Below the pieces are notes generated by a model, which worked only from the letters and a program-made list of their open reading frames with translations, was not told the DNA's origin and did no database searches. From Diphasiastrum complanatum (taxonomy: Eukaryota > Streptophyta > Lycopodiopsida > Lycopodiales > Lycopodiaceae), in contig CM055107.1 of assembly GCA_029204225.1 (NCBI GenBank), positions 3,164,706-3,228,705 of the forward strand: a DNA stretch of 64,000 nucleotides, written 5' to 3'. Below are positions 11,970 to 22,060 of the stretch, piece after piece. Position numbers and translations under genes: made by a program. Each line of letters starts with the position of its first letter. The first letter of the stretch is position 1.

Positions 11970-12054
11970 CCAACGGGGTTGGCTCAACTGGTTAGCTTGG
12001 CATCCAAAGTTTCTTTGGTCCCAGGTTCGAGCCTCCCCTTGGAAACCAAGAAGC
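11970..12054 (+). mobile_element. Short tRNA-derived SINE, copy 1
   Basis: An 85-bp insertion flanked by a perfect 15-bp duplication, attttggatccacac, at 11955-11969 and 12055-12069. Inside are a Pol III A box (tggctcaactgg, 11980-11991) and a B box (ggttcgagcc, 12024-12033), spaced as in a tRNA gene. It ends ccaagaagc with no A-tail. A nearly identical copy at 42764-42849 has its own different duplication. The edges are exact except for one ambiguous C at the left. It is too short and divergent outside the boxes to be a functional tRNA gene. Confidence 0.93.
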
Positions 12055-12191
12055 ATTTTGGATCCACACAATTTTTTGCTTGATATCTCTTTATCTTTCT
12101 CTCTCTAACTCGTGTTGAGGCTAATGCTAAAATTTCCAAGTTAAAATTTCATGTTGGCATCAAAATGGCCAAAATAGATCAACTAAATTAG

Positions 12192-12535
12192 TTGAATTTT
12201 TCACAGAAAGCATCAGATGATAATGTGCATGGCCTTGGATTATTGGAACTGTTAACTTTACCTGGTCCACTAGAAAAACAAGCACCTCATGCAAACACGA
12301 TGGAGCCAAAAGCTTCTCAAGCCATGATTAGTGGAATTATGCTTTATAACAAGGGATTGGACCTCCAAAGCAACATGCAATCTATTCTGCTACACAACAA
12401 CAAAAGTCTAGACAATGGGTCAGAGCGCCACTTGGTTGCTTTGGATGCAGAGAAAATCATCAAATTGTAGAATGTCCAAACAAGAGCAAATTCACTCCCT
12501 ATCGTGGATGCAGATATGTCTAACTAGATCAAAGC
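12192..12535 (+). pseudogene. Gag-like fragment, relative of 6142-6348
   Basis: A 92-aa frame (12192-12470) includes LHNNKSLDNGSERHLVALDA, matching the minus frame at 6142-6348. Just past the stop another frame reads like a knuckle end (VECPNKSKFTP). The superfamily is not resolved. Confidence 0.4.
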
Positions 12536-12789
12536 CTCCACCTATAATTTCTCTAGTCTAGATTCAAAGTACCCAACATTCAAATTTGAATCTACTCAAA
12601 CTCGACTTCTAACTTTTCCACACTTTCAAAAAGTGTTTATTTAAATAAAATTTAAACTAATGACTTTTGAAAAGCCAACCTTTAAGTCTAAAAAAAAGTT
12701 GGCCTCAATTTGTCAAATATAGAAATGTAGCAGATATGATCAAACGAGTTGAATCTTTTACACTCCCTCTTCGACTAGTTTTAGCACAG
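12536..12789. other. No gene, probable 3' end of the minus Copia element
   Basis: AT-rich, no frame of note. It lies just past the minus Copia RNase H where the polypurine tract and LTR should be, but neither could be delimited. Confidence 0.3.
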
Positions 12790-13527
12790 ACTTTGATAAC
12801 ACTCCAAGCGATGTCCTATGCTTCATAAACAAGTCCTTTCCAAATGCTTTGGTGAAGATATCAGCTACACATTCCCTTGAGGACACATGTTGAAGCTCCA
12901 CCTCCTTTGCAATGACTTGCTCCCTCACAAAATGATATTACACTTCAATATGCTTGTTCCTAGCATGAAAGATAGGATTGGTTGCCAACCTTTGGGCTGA
13001 TTGATTTTCACAAAAGATGATTGGGCTTTCTGAAAAATCCAGCAAGTGAAGCTCTTGATCCATACCATCTCCTTTGTGCAATGTGTAAGAGCTTTGTACT
13101 CGGCCTCACTAGATGACAATGAGATAGTGGCTTGTTTCTTTGACATCCAAGATATAGCTCCATCACCTATGAAAATACAATGAGAACTAATGGATTTCCT
13201 ATCCATTACATCTCCAGCATAGTCCAAATATGAAAATCCAAAAATATTAGATGTTGATCCCTCATACAATATGCCAAAATCTTGAGTTCCAATGATGTAC
13301 CTCAAAACTCATTTTCCTAGCTTCCAATGCTCCTTACTAGGATCTTGCATGAATTGACTCAATCTTCCAACACAATAGCTTAGATCTAGTCTAGTAATGG
13401 TTAGATAGATGAGTGAACCAACTAGCTTTCTATAGAGAGTATTGTCCTTGAAGGATCTTTCACTACCTCTTATAGTTAGCTTTACATGAGACTCCATAGG
13501 TGTATCACTAGCTTTTGCATCTACCAT
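12790..13527 (-). pseudogene. Copia RNase H region (chimeric element, 3' end)
   Basis: The minus frame 13309-13527 carries the conserved connection segment LYRKLVGSLIYLTITRLDLS, then LSQFMQDPSKEHW. The frame 12925-13305 carries the RNase H domain with FGFSYLDYAGDVMDRKS and SWMSKKQATISLSSSEAEYK, where the D and E of the active site are visible. A stop between them breaks the polyprotein near 13306. Divergence is modest, so these are old but recognisable remnants. Confidence 0.85.
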
Positions 13528-14340
13528 ATGAAATCTTTCTAAATAGAATTAGCATACTTCTCTTGACTAATGAAAGTAGATTGAGAAGATCTAATCACTT
13601 CTATTCCCAAAATGTAATGCAAGTTACCAAGATCAAGCACCTCAAACTCCTCCTTAAGAGCACTCTAGATATCCTCCACATCTTGATTGTCTCCACCACT
13701 CAAGATGATATCATCCACATAGATTAGCAAGATGGTAACATCATTTTCAACAAACCTATAATAAAGTGAATGATCATAATTGCTCATAACAAAGCTTGAG
13801 AGAGTGAAAAAGTGTTAAGCTTAGCATACCAACTCCTTGGTGCTTACTTAAGGCCATACAAACTCTTTTGTAGTAGACACACATGATTTGGCTTTGTTGA
13901 TGAAATTTAGCTCTCGGGTTGCTCCATGTACACTTCCTCCTCAATATCACCATTCAAGAATGCATTTGTAATGTCCATTTGCCATAGATCCCATCCATAA
14001 AGTGTAGCAAGTGAGAGGATGACTCGAAAGCTTACCATCTTTGCCACGGGTGCAAAGGTCTCATCATAGTCAATCCCTTGTTATTGATCATATCCTTTTG
14101 CCACTAACCTTGCCATGTACTTGTTGATAGATCCATCTTGGTTTGTCTTCACCTTGAAGATCCATTTGCATCCAATAGCTTTCTTGTCCTTAGGTAGCTC
14201 CACCAATCTTCGTGTTCCATTCTTCATAAGAGCTTGATGCTCAAGATCCATTGCTTGGATCCACTCCTCTTCTTTCCTTGCTTCATCTACACTTGTAGGT
14301 TCATCAAAAGAGCTTAGGAAAGCAACATAATTTCCATAAA
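13528..14340 (-). pseudogene. Copia reverse transcriptase, broken
   Basis: No long frame survives, but translation of the minus strand in pieces gives RT blocks in order. An IDYDETFAPV-like block follows a stop near 14080, a WDLWQMDITNAFLNG-like block lies near 13940-13990, and a VDDIILS-like active-site block lies near 13700-13720. Stops and frameshifts separate them. The order matches Copia elements, between the integrase at 14341-14900 and the RNase H at 12925-13527. Confidence 0.75.
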
Positions 14341-14900
14341 CTACTTGCTTACCCTTTTCATCATATGTGAGCCTTGAAGGTATTTGTCTTTCCCTTGATG
14401 TCTCCTTGGCTTTTGACTTGATGAAGGTCCATCATCATCACCATATAAAGTAGGATCCTTTACATCAACATCAAGAATGTTAGATCCATCCACACCTTTA
14501 TCAATCATGCTTGAAGACACTTTTGGAATGTTCCCCTTTTCAAAAATGACATCTCTACCAACAATCACTTTGTTAATAGAAGGAATGTAAACCTTATAGT
14601 ACTCACCTCACTATATCCAACAAAAAATACCTCTTCTTGAAAATGGATCCTCCTTGGTCCTATCATCAAGAGTAATGTTGACATAGCATGTGCATCCAAA
14701 AGTTTTTAGAATGTTGACACCCGGCCTTCTCTTGAATAGCATCTCAAAAGGTGTCCTTCCATCCAAAATAGCACTCGACCACCTATTGCATAAGAAATTG
14801 GCACACAACAAAGCTTGATCCCAAAATGGTTTATCAAGATTAGCACTTAACCTCATGGCTTTGGCACTTTCACATAAATCTTATTCTTCCTTTCAGCCAC
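14341..14900 (-). pseudogene. Copia integrase C-terminal part
   Basis: The frame 14611-14856 reads FWDQALLCANFLCNRW, TPFEMLFKRRPGVN and LKTFGCTCYVN, the conserved tail of Copia integrases. The frame 14341-14568 continues with VGRDVIFE. Just upstream (14853-14930) is TSRTPQQNGVAERKN, the end of the catalytic core with its last acidic residue E. The earlier core residues are missing, see the deletion finding. Confidence 0.85.
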
Positions 14901-15170
14901 TCCATTTTGTTGTGGGGTCCTTGATGTTGTATACTCCCTCTTGATCATTTGACTCACACTAAGCAAATTCTTGGTAATAGATGGAATAAACAAGACATCC
15001 TCCAAATGAACATTCCTATTTGTAGAGAGAGAAATAGGAATTGTGCCAATCCCATTGATTGCACACTCACCATCATTGGCCGTGTAGATCACCCTCTCGT
15101 CATCTCCATATGCCAACAAAGAAGTGAAGTACTCTTTGTGAAAAGTCGTGTGAACTTGCTCCACTATCAA
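14853..15170 (-). pseudogene. Second-Copia protease end fused to integrase end
   Basis: A 105-aa frame. The first two thirds are the post-active-site part of a Copia protease (VIYTANDGECAINGIGTIPI, then VLFIPSITKNLLSVSQM). The next residues, REYTTSRTPQQNGVAERKN, are from the end of the integrase core. Everything normally between them (pre-integrase HHCC region and most of the catalytic core, well over 200 residues in relatives) is absent, so an in-frame internal deletion joined the two. Confidence 0.8.
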
Positions 15171-16044
15171 TCCACCAAGGATCTAGATCTCCATCATTAT
15201 CAAGCATACATGAAGACATCACAAAATTATCATCATTTGCATCTTGAACATCCAAACCATCCTCACCAAGAGTAAGATTACCTTGCTTGTCTCCTTGATC
15301 TCTCTTCTTCTTGTAGCACTCACTTGCAAAGTGTCCTTTGATGCCACAATAGAAGCACTTGAGCTTTGATCTATCCTTCTTTAACTTTGTATTGGGCTCC
15401 CTTACTCCATCCACAATAACTTTGAGCTTTTGGTTTACATCCTTCACAAAGCAACGATCATGGGCAAATTCTACTTTCAACTTTTGATCAGTAATGACTC
15501 CAACAAAAAGTAGATTTTTCTTCAAACCTGGTACGTAAAGTACCTCCCTGATTATCCTGCTTTTGCCATCAAGTAGTTGGATTGAAACGGTGCCTATCCC
15601 CTTGATCTTGCACACCTCACCATTTGCTTGTGAAACGGATGTTCCATTATCCAACACTTTCAAGCTACTGAACCAATTCTTGTTACCTGTCATGTGTCTT
15701 GTGGCTCTCGAGTCAATATACCATGCTTGATCATCTTGATTAGATGACAATGCAGATATGAAGATGCTAGAGTCTTCAATCTCACCCTCATCGACAAGGT
15801 TACCTGCTTGTTTTGGTTTCCCCTTGCCTTGTTCCGCCATGAATTTGCGATATTCACTCTTCCAATGGCCCTTTTTACCACAATGGAAGCACTTGCCTTT
15901 CTTCTTGGTCTTGTTGGAAGATCTCTCATCCTCCTGAGTCTTGGCAAATTGTTGCTTAGACTTCTTCTTGCCCTTGCCCTTGCCTTGTTTTTGGCGTGTC
16001 GCAAGTGCCTGATTGTCAGTATTTTGACGTCTAGCTTTCACCAT
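15100..16044 (-). pseudogene. Chimeric Copia gag-protease frame, two knuckles and two proteases
   Basis: One open frame of 314 aa. Residues 50-66 hold zinc knuckle 1 (C52, C55, H60, with Y65 in place of the last Cys). D111-S112-R113 is a protease site with Arg for the usual Gly, and residues 146-190 are the protease body ending LYVPGLKKNLL. From about residue 215 a second, distinct Copia begins: knuckle 2 is complete (C230, C233, H238, C243) and the second protease site is D293-S294-G295. Its continuation is in the overlapping frame 14853-15170. Two elements joined in frame explain this best. Confidence 0.85.
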
Positions 16045-16062
16045 TTCTCGCCGTTGCTCTTC

Positions 16063-16629
16063 CTACATCAAGATTCCTATGAGCTCGTCAAAGGTGGGCA
16101 ATCTTTCTCTTGATGCTATTCCACTCACAAACATCTGATAGGATTCTGCAATGCCGCACAATGCATTGTGCACCAGCTCCACATCACGTATGCGCTCACC
16201 AATAGAATGTAGTTCATCCCTCATTGTCTTGATTCTGGTCATGTACGTCTGAATGTGCTCTCCTTGCTCCATTCGGACATTATTCAGCTTTGACTTCAGA
16301 ACATGATTCTTGACGGATTTGACGTCTCGAACCGCACCTTTAGCACATCCCATGCATGTCTGGGTGTAACAACATCACAAATGTGGGTAATGATGTGATC
16401 CTTCACTGACAAGTTAATGAAGGTCTTTTCTCATCTTTTTGTCGAACACTTTGATATCCGCTTCATTTGGTGGCCTTCTCTCATCACCTGTGACGACTTC
16501 CCACACGTCTTTCTCCATCAAAATGTTTTTCATTTTGAATTTCCACACTGCATAGTTGGAAATCCCGTCCAATTTGCTACTTTCACTCAAAATGGACTCT
16601 CCCATGTTTGCCATCGCAAAACCGCTTGA
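16063..16629 (-). pseudogene. Copia gag N-terminal and UBN2 region
   Basis: The frame 16414-16614 starts MANMGESILSESSKLDGISN and continues YAVWKFKMKNILMEKDVWEV, the typical Copia gag N-terminus. The frame 16063-16353 continues with LNNVRMEQGEHIQTYMTRIK and SGIASRERLPTFDELIGIL, the UBN2 C-terminal half. About 60 bases between the two frames hold the break. This is the 5' coding end of the chimeric minus element. Confidence 0.85.
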
Positions 16630-17878
16630 AACTTCTGTCGTAGGCTAAAAGCAATATGTTGAGGCCAACTGTGATGTCAGAAGTTGAAAATAATGACCTG
16701 GATTTTTTTCCTTACCAGGCCACTTGTCGCTTTTCCACCTATTTGAAAGCCAAATCGGCGCCGCCTTTCGAAATGCACACAGTCGTCAACTCCCAACTAT
16801 GTGCCCATAGGAATGGTGAAATCACTTTTTGGCGCACTCTAAACACTTTCTCCGTTGCAATCACTCTATTTTGTTGTACCATACTTGCAGGTACAGTCTG
16901 GGTGCCCTTCGTTTGGAGGTTATAGCCTTTCGTTTGGATCAAAACGGACAAAGGACCAAAAAATAGGGATTTTTTTAGTTTTTGAACTGTTTCTTCAGAG
17001 TGAAGAAACTTCACCTTTCACTTGTGAAGGGACCCAGCTCCAGTTTCACTTTGAAAATTTTTATTGAAGTTGAAGGCCAAAATACACTTCAATTCTTCAG
17101 AGCCCACTTCAGTTGAAGTTCATGTGGATTTTATGGCAATCCAATGGCTTATCTGGATCCAATGGTCCACGTAGATTTAATCTCCATCGTCCATCCAGAT
17201 GCCATGAGATCTGATGGTCCTGCACATTCTTGTGCACCAATCCGGATTCCTCCAGTTGTGACCACCTTTGAAGTACTACGTGCTTCTCCTCCTCACCGCG
17301 CACGAGCTGTCTGCATCCCTCTCTCGGCCTCTTATTTTCTTTCTTCACCAAACACTTGATGATCTGGCAGGCTCTTTGATCCACGACCAATTTTGGTTCT
17401 CTCACATCTGCTACGCGCTGCTAGGGCACCCTCCACTAGCTCTTTACAACTCCAAAATCTGTTGAATACAGAGAGAAATCCACGATTTATCATCTAAGGT
17501 TTCTGCACCATTCTTGGCACTTAGTAGCCTTCGTACAGCTCTTCAACAAACAAATCCTCTTGCTCTGAGGTCGCCCTACAACAAGGAATCTGATACTTCA
17601 GATCGTTCATCAAACGGTGTCCGTTCGGATGCACACCAATTGCAAACACCAAGCAACTACTTTACGGAATTTTTAGAATTCCGTTTCTCCAACTGATAGG
17701 CCTTGTTTGTGAATCCTCACACGGTTTCACACCTAGCAAACCTCTGTATGCTAGAATTCATACACCAGTGCTTCACTTTCCGTCTCCAGCCCGTCGTAAA
17801 CCCCAAACTCTCAGAAGACTTTTCTTCTCCCGAAGCTCTCTTCAACGGTGACACTGTACTGTGTACACTCCCTGTACG
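16630..17878 (-). other. Long 5' leader of the minus Copia element
   Basis: About 1.25 kb between the primer site (17879-17890) and the gag start (16614). No domain in any frame. A similar leader, with cgatgatttttccac and acctctaaggtcgg words, lies at 34485-34600 next to another primer site, so the two belong to related elements. Confidence 0.5.
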
Positions 17879-18217
17879 GCTCTGATACCAACTTAGAATT
17901 TGCTTTGCACAGGAACACAGATCATGCTACACAGTAACATAGACAGAAAACACTCTCCACATCAAGCTCACATAGCAACTGTATTTCTCAAAATGAAATT
18001 ACACTGTACATATAGTTGTTCACTCAGGCAACCCATGCATGACCCAAGTTGCCGTTGGCGGGACGCGTGTCCCGTCGACTTGCCTCGTGATGAGGCCAAC
18101 TGATCCTTATCAACTAATAGGACCCACAGTACAGTGGCACAATGATTCTACTTTAATTCTAACTAGATGGTTCTAACCAGGCCCTCTACGACAATAAAAA
18201 AAAAAATCCAACAAACA
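17879..18217 (-). mobile_element. Primer site and 5' LTR of the minus Copia element
   Basis: gctctgatacca at 17879-17890 is a perfect reverse-complement iMet-tRNA primer site. The LTR extends to about 18217, where its outer edge reads TGTTTGTTGG in its own orientation. A TATA box was not clear. The plus-strand Copia coding begins only 20 bases beyond, so the insertion edge sits against another element. Confidence 0.65.
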
Positions 18218-18896
18218 ACTTAAGCCTAAGAGGGAGTTGAATCAAAGGCAGGATCATGATCAACAAGCAGAGGGGACCAGCAAGAGCAACTGGAAGAACA
18301 AAGGGAGGTCAAAACAACAAGGTGCAGACAAGAAGACTTGCGTGAGATGCAGAAGAGACGAGCATACAGTAGATACATGTTGGCTCAATCCCAAGATTGA
18401 GTGTATTCATTGCCACAAGAAGGGTCACGTAGCCATGGATTGCCGCCATAACCCAAGAAACAAAGCAGCACATAACAGACAAGAGAACAGCAACAGTTCA
18501 TCCAATGTCGAGGAGCCCGAGAGCTTGAAGATGGGCAAAGAAAGAACAAACATAAATTGTTCGATCGCCTACATCTGTGAAGAGGTGTGTGCAGCATCAA
18601 CGTCTGACACACATGAGGTGATTCTAGACTCAGGAGCCACCTCACACTTCATGACATCGAGACGAATAATGTATGATTTCATAAGTGCAGATCCCTCAAG
18701 ATTCATAGTTCTTGGAGATGGATCTAGACATCAGGTGAACGGTATTGGTTCACTATGCCTCAACACCAACGGTAGAGACAGACGACTCGAAGACGTTCTA
18801 TTCGTGCCTACTCTACAACAAGACTTGCTATCTGTAGCAAGAATAGCAGATGTAGAGATCATGTGTGACGTTTTTTTGACAAAGCATGCAACGTGA
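18218..18896 (+). pseudogene. Copia gag C-terminus and protease (5'-truncated)
   Basis: A frame of 219 aa from 18237. Two complete CX2CX4HX4C zinc knuckles lie in tandem: C35/C38/H43/C48 and C56/C59/H64/C69. The protease active site is D131-S132-G133 in VILDSGATSHFMTS, followed by VLGDGSRHQVNGIGS and DVLFVPTLQQDLLSV. The gag capsid half is missing because the neighbouring minus LTR starts at 18217, so this element was truncated by that insertion or by recombination. The frame shifts before 19040. Confidence 0.88.
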
Positions 18897-19039
18897 TTGA
18901 CGCCAGTACCAGTACTTTGATCGCTCAAGGCAGAAGGAAAGGAAACCTATATCATCTGAATGTACGCCTACCTGCAGATCAAGTGCATCAGACTCATGAT
19001 GATCAGTCAGACACTCTGTGACACAGAAGACTATGCCAC

Positions 19040-20278
19040 ATGAACTCAATGACACTTTACCAAACAAGCCATCATGGAGCGATAACAGAGGTCAGCATCT
19101 CGAATGCAACCAGTTCGACCACCTGTGATGCATGTTTGAAAGGCAAGATGTCACGAACTCCATTCATCAAAGACTCCTACAGAACGACCAAGATTCTGGA
19201 GCTAGTGCATTCTGACATCTGTGGACCATTCAACGTGATCTCAGTAGGAGGTTCAAAGTATTATATAACCTTCATTGATGACTATAGCAAATTTGCAAAA
19301 GTGTATTTTATTCAGAATAAATCTGAAGCACTTGACAAATTCACAGAATATGTGAACTGGACAGAAAGATGCATAAGCAACAAAGTGAAGCAGATCAGAA
19401 CATATCGAGGTGGCGAATACATCTCTAATTGCTTCACTGACTTCTGCAATGATCGTGGCATCATTCACAGAAAAAATGTAGCCTACACACCCCAACACAA
19501 TGGTGTTGCTGAACAAAAGAATAGGACCTTGATGGAAGCAGCCAGATGCATGATGGCCTACTAAAAGGCACCAAGGGTACTGTGGGCTGAAGTAGTAGCT
19601 ATAGCCGCATACATCCAGAACAGGACAAGTAAGTCTGGTGTCTCTCACATGACACCACACGAGCTATGGTGGGGTAGAAAGCCCAATCTGTCTCACGTCA
19701 GAATCTTTGGCTGTGCAACTTATGCACATATTCCTAATAAGCTTCAAAAGAAGCTTGACGAGAAAGTCGAGTAGGGATTTCTGGTAGGTTATGACAACAA
19801 TTCGTCATACTACAGAATCTACATGCTAGACACGAACACTGTGAGAACAGTGAGAGATGTCAGATTTGATGAGAGCAGGACAATGGCCAATGACGATCCT
19901 ATCAGGTACAAAGTTCTGGAGAGACAATACTATGACCTACTGCCAATGACAGAGGGAGCAGAGGATGAACACGAAAACGAAGATTTACGAGTCGTCTCCC
20001 ATTCGAGCAACAAATCTGACGAAGAAAGATTCGAGAGGCAACCTACTGCCGCAATTCCTGTAAACCAAGATGGTTTCGGACCAAGCAGAGCAGACAAAGG
20101 CAAAGGCATTACTATCCCAGGAGGATCTCCTAGAAGGTCGACAAGACCACGAAGAGCGCCAGCAAGATATGTGCCAGATAGCTCAACTTCCATATCAGAA
20201 GAATTCTACGGATTCAGTGGCGAACCACAGACTTTCGAGGAAGCGATTGAAAGTCCAGAAAAGGACAGATGGATCTAG
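19040..20278 (+). pseudogene. Copia integrase with in-frame stops
   Basis: One reading frame runs through 19040-19564, 19565-19822 and 19823-20278, interrupted by stops at 19562, about 19769 and 20276. Pre-integrase motif: TCDACLKGKMSR. The catalytic core shows D in LVHSDICGPF, D in TFIDDYSKFAKVYF, and E in TPQHNGVAEQKNRTLMEAAR, the DD(35)E triad. The C-terminal part has WWGRKPNLSHVRIFGC. The last 120 residues are an acidic/Ser-Arg linker into the RT. The triad residues are intact although the frame is broken. Confidence 0.9.
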
Positions 20279-21521
20279 GACATGAACGAAGAGATGGATT
20301 CCATGAGCAAGAACCAGGTATGGACGTTGGAGCCATTACCACATAAGCGCAAGACTGTCAAATACAAATGGGTTTTCAAGCTCAAATACGGACCAAATGG
20401 GAACATCACGAAATACAAGACAAGACTGGCAGCGAAGGGATTTTCTCAGAGATACGGAATTAACTACTCTGAAACCTTCTCTCCTGTCGTCAACCATTCG
20501 TTCCTACGTCTGTTATTTGCGTATGCAGCAGCTTATGACCTCAAGATCCACATTGTGGATGAGAAGACAGCCTTCTTGCATGGCGAATTAGACAAAGAAG
20601 TCTATATGGATCAACCCCCAGGATATGTCTCGAATTCACTTCCTGACTATGCATGCAGAATGCATAGAAGCATCTACGGTCTGAAACAATCAGCCCGACA
20701 ATGGTACAAGAAGAAAGATCAAGCCCTGAAATCATTAGGATTCAAGCCTCTATTGGCTGATTCTAATGTGTATGTCAGAGTTACAGATGGGCAGATACGA
20801 CACTTTGATACTTTGCAGGAGTGAACAGCTGATCTCTGAGGTGAAGACAGACATCTCAAAACATTTTGAGATAGTGGATCTGGGAGAAGCCAGGTGTTGC
20901 CTAGGCTTACAAATTGAAAGAGACTATGAGGGAGGTAAGTTATACCTTCACCAGTCCAGATACACCCAAAAGATCGTAGAGGACTTTGGGATGTTGAACT
21001 GCAAAGGAGCAAACACTCTAATGCTCGCAGGGACAGTGCTGACAAATGATGAATGTCCAAAGACTGAGGAAGAGAGAGAACATATGCAACTCACACCTTA
21101 CAAGAAGCTGATAGGATCACTGATGTACCTTGCAGACAACACACGTCCTGATATTGCTTATGCAGTATTCAAGATGAGCCAATTTTGCATGAATCCAGGC
21201 TCGACACATTGGAAGATTGCGAAACGAATTTTGCAATATCTTCAATTAACGAGGGATTATGGACTGTGTTATTGTCGTGGTGTAGGTTTCAAGATACTTT
21301 CCTACAACGATGCTAGTTGGGCATCTCTCAAGGACGATTCTAAAAGCGTCTCAGGAGGATGTACCACCGCATCAGGAGCAGCAGTTCTCTGGGTCAACAA
21401 GAAGCAGACCGTTGTAGCTCAGTCATCTTGCGAAGCAGAATACTACGAAATTAGAGAATACATGTCCGCTTGCGTGCGAAGACAATTCTGTCTAGGATCT
21501 GAACATTCAACTGTACGCTAG
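20279..21521 (+). pseudogene. Copia reverse transcriptase and RNase H
   Basis: The frame 20282-20824 covers the RT fingers and palm (KYKWVFKLKYGPNGNITKYK, AAKGFSQ, YSETFSPVV, GLKQSARQWYKK). A frameshift follows and 20766-21521 continues through the thumb and RNase H (YKKLIGSLMYLADNTRPDIA, LSYNDASWASL, VAQSSCEAEYY). At the frame junction the YVDD catalytic box reads RYDTLILC, so one Asp and its neighbour are lost and the polymerase is dead. The 3' end recurs at 5947-6047. Confidence 0.9.
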
Positions 21522-21894
21522 TAAAGCAAGACTATCACTCGTGAGAGAACCGTGTTTCTCCCACGCCAACACACTGCGTGGATTTGCATGCAGTGCTTGA
21601 AGAAATCAGAGAAAGATCAATATAGATGATTTTCTTGTTGTGTCTGATCTCGAATGCAAATGTGTCTGCTGTTATTCGTGTGTCTAAGTTGCCTTGTTCA
21701 TTTCAATTCCGCACCTTGGTTGAAACTATGTTGAATGCTGCATTAATTTTATAAACGTAGATCAGCAGTGCCTGACTACATTCTGGAGGACTGTAGGAGT
21801 GATTCAGCCGGCAGTGTCCAGCGATCGCATCTGAACTCCATCCGAATCGCAAGAGGATCGTGGTTGTCGCGTCAGTTTCGCGATTCTCATCAGA
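21522..21894. other. Post-Copia sequence, LTR edge not delimited
   Basis: Follows the RNase H stop, where polypurine tract and 3' LTR would be expected. No clear TG edge or tract could be assigned. No gene is seen. Confidence 0.3.
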
Positions 21895-22060
21895 CACCTA
21901 CAAGTTTGCATGTAGAGATATGCACCTACTTCTATCTACTTTCTACATGTGTCATTTTTTACACTACATATGTACAAATTCTCTTGCATGTGTCCATAAC
22001 AACTTTTGCATGCATTGCATGTCCATAAACATGGATACCTATTATATTGTATAAGGTCAA
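21895..22060 (-). repeat. LTR-like repeat, family R copy 3 (reverse)
   Basis: The reverse complement follows the order of words at 1840-1900 (atgacacatgtagaaagtag, then tgcat.tctctacatgcaaa.ttg), and so also of 11780-11800. Edges undefined. Confidence 0.5.

Noticed and set aside
11970-12054. A nuclear tRNA gene on the basis of the A and B boxes
   Set aside because: Flanking target duplications, a second near-identical copy with its own duplication, and no sensible acceptor stem pairing make it a SINE.
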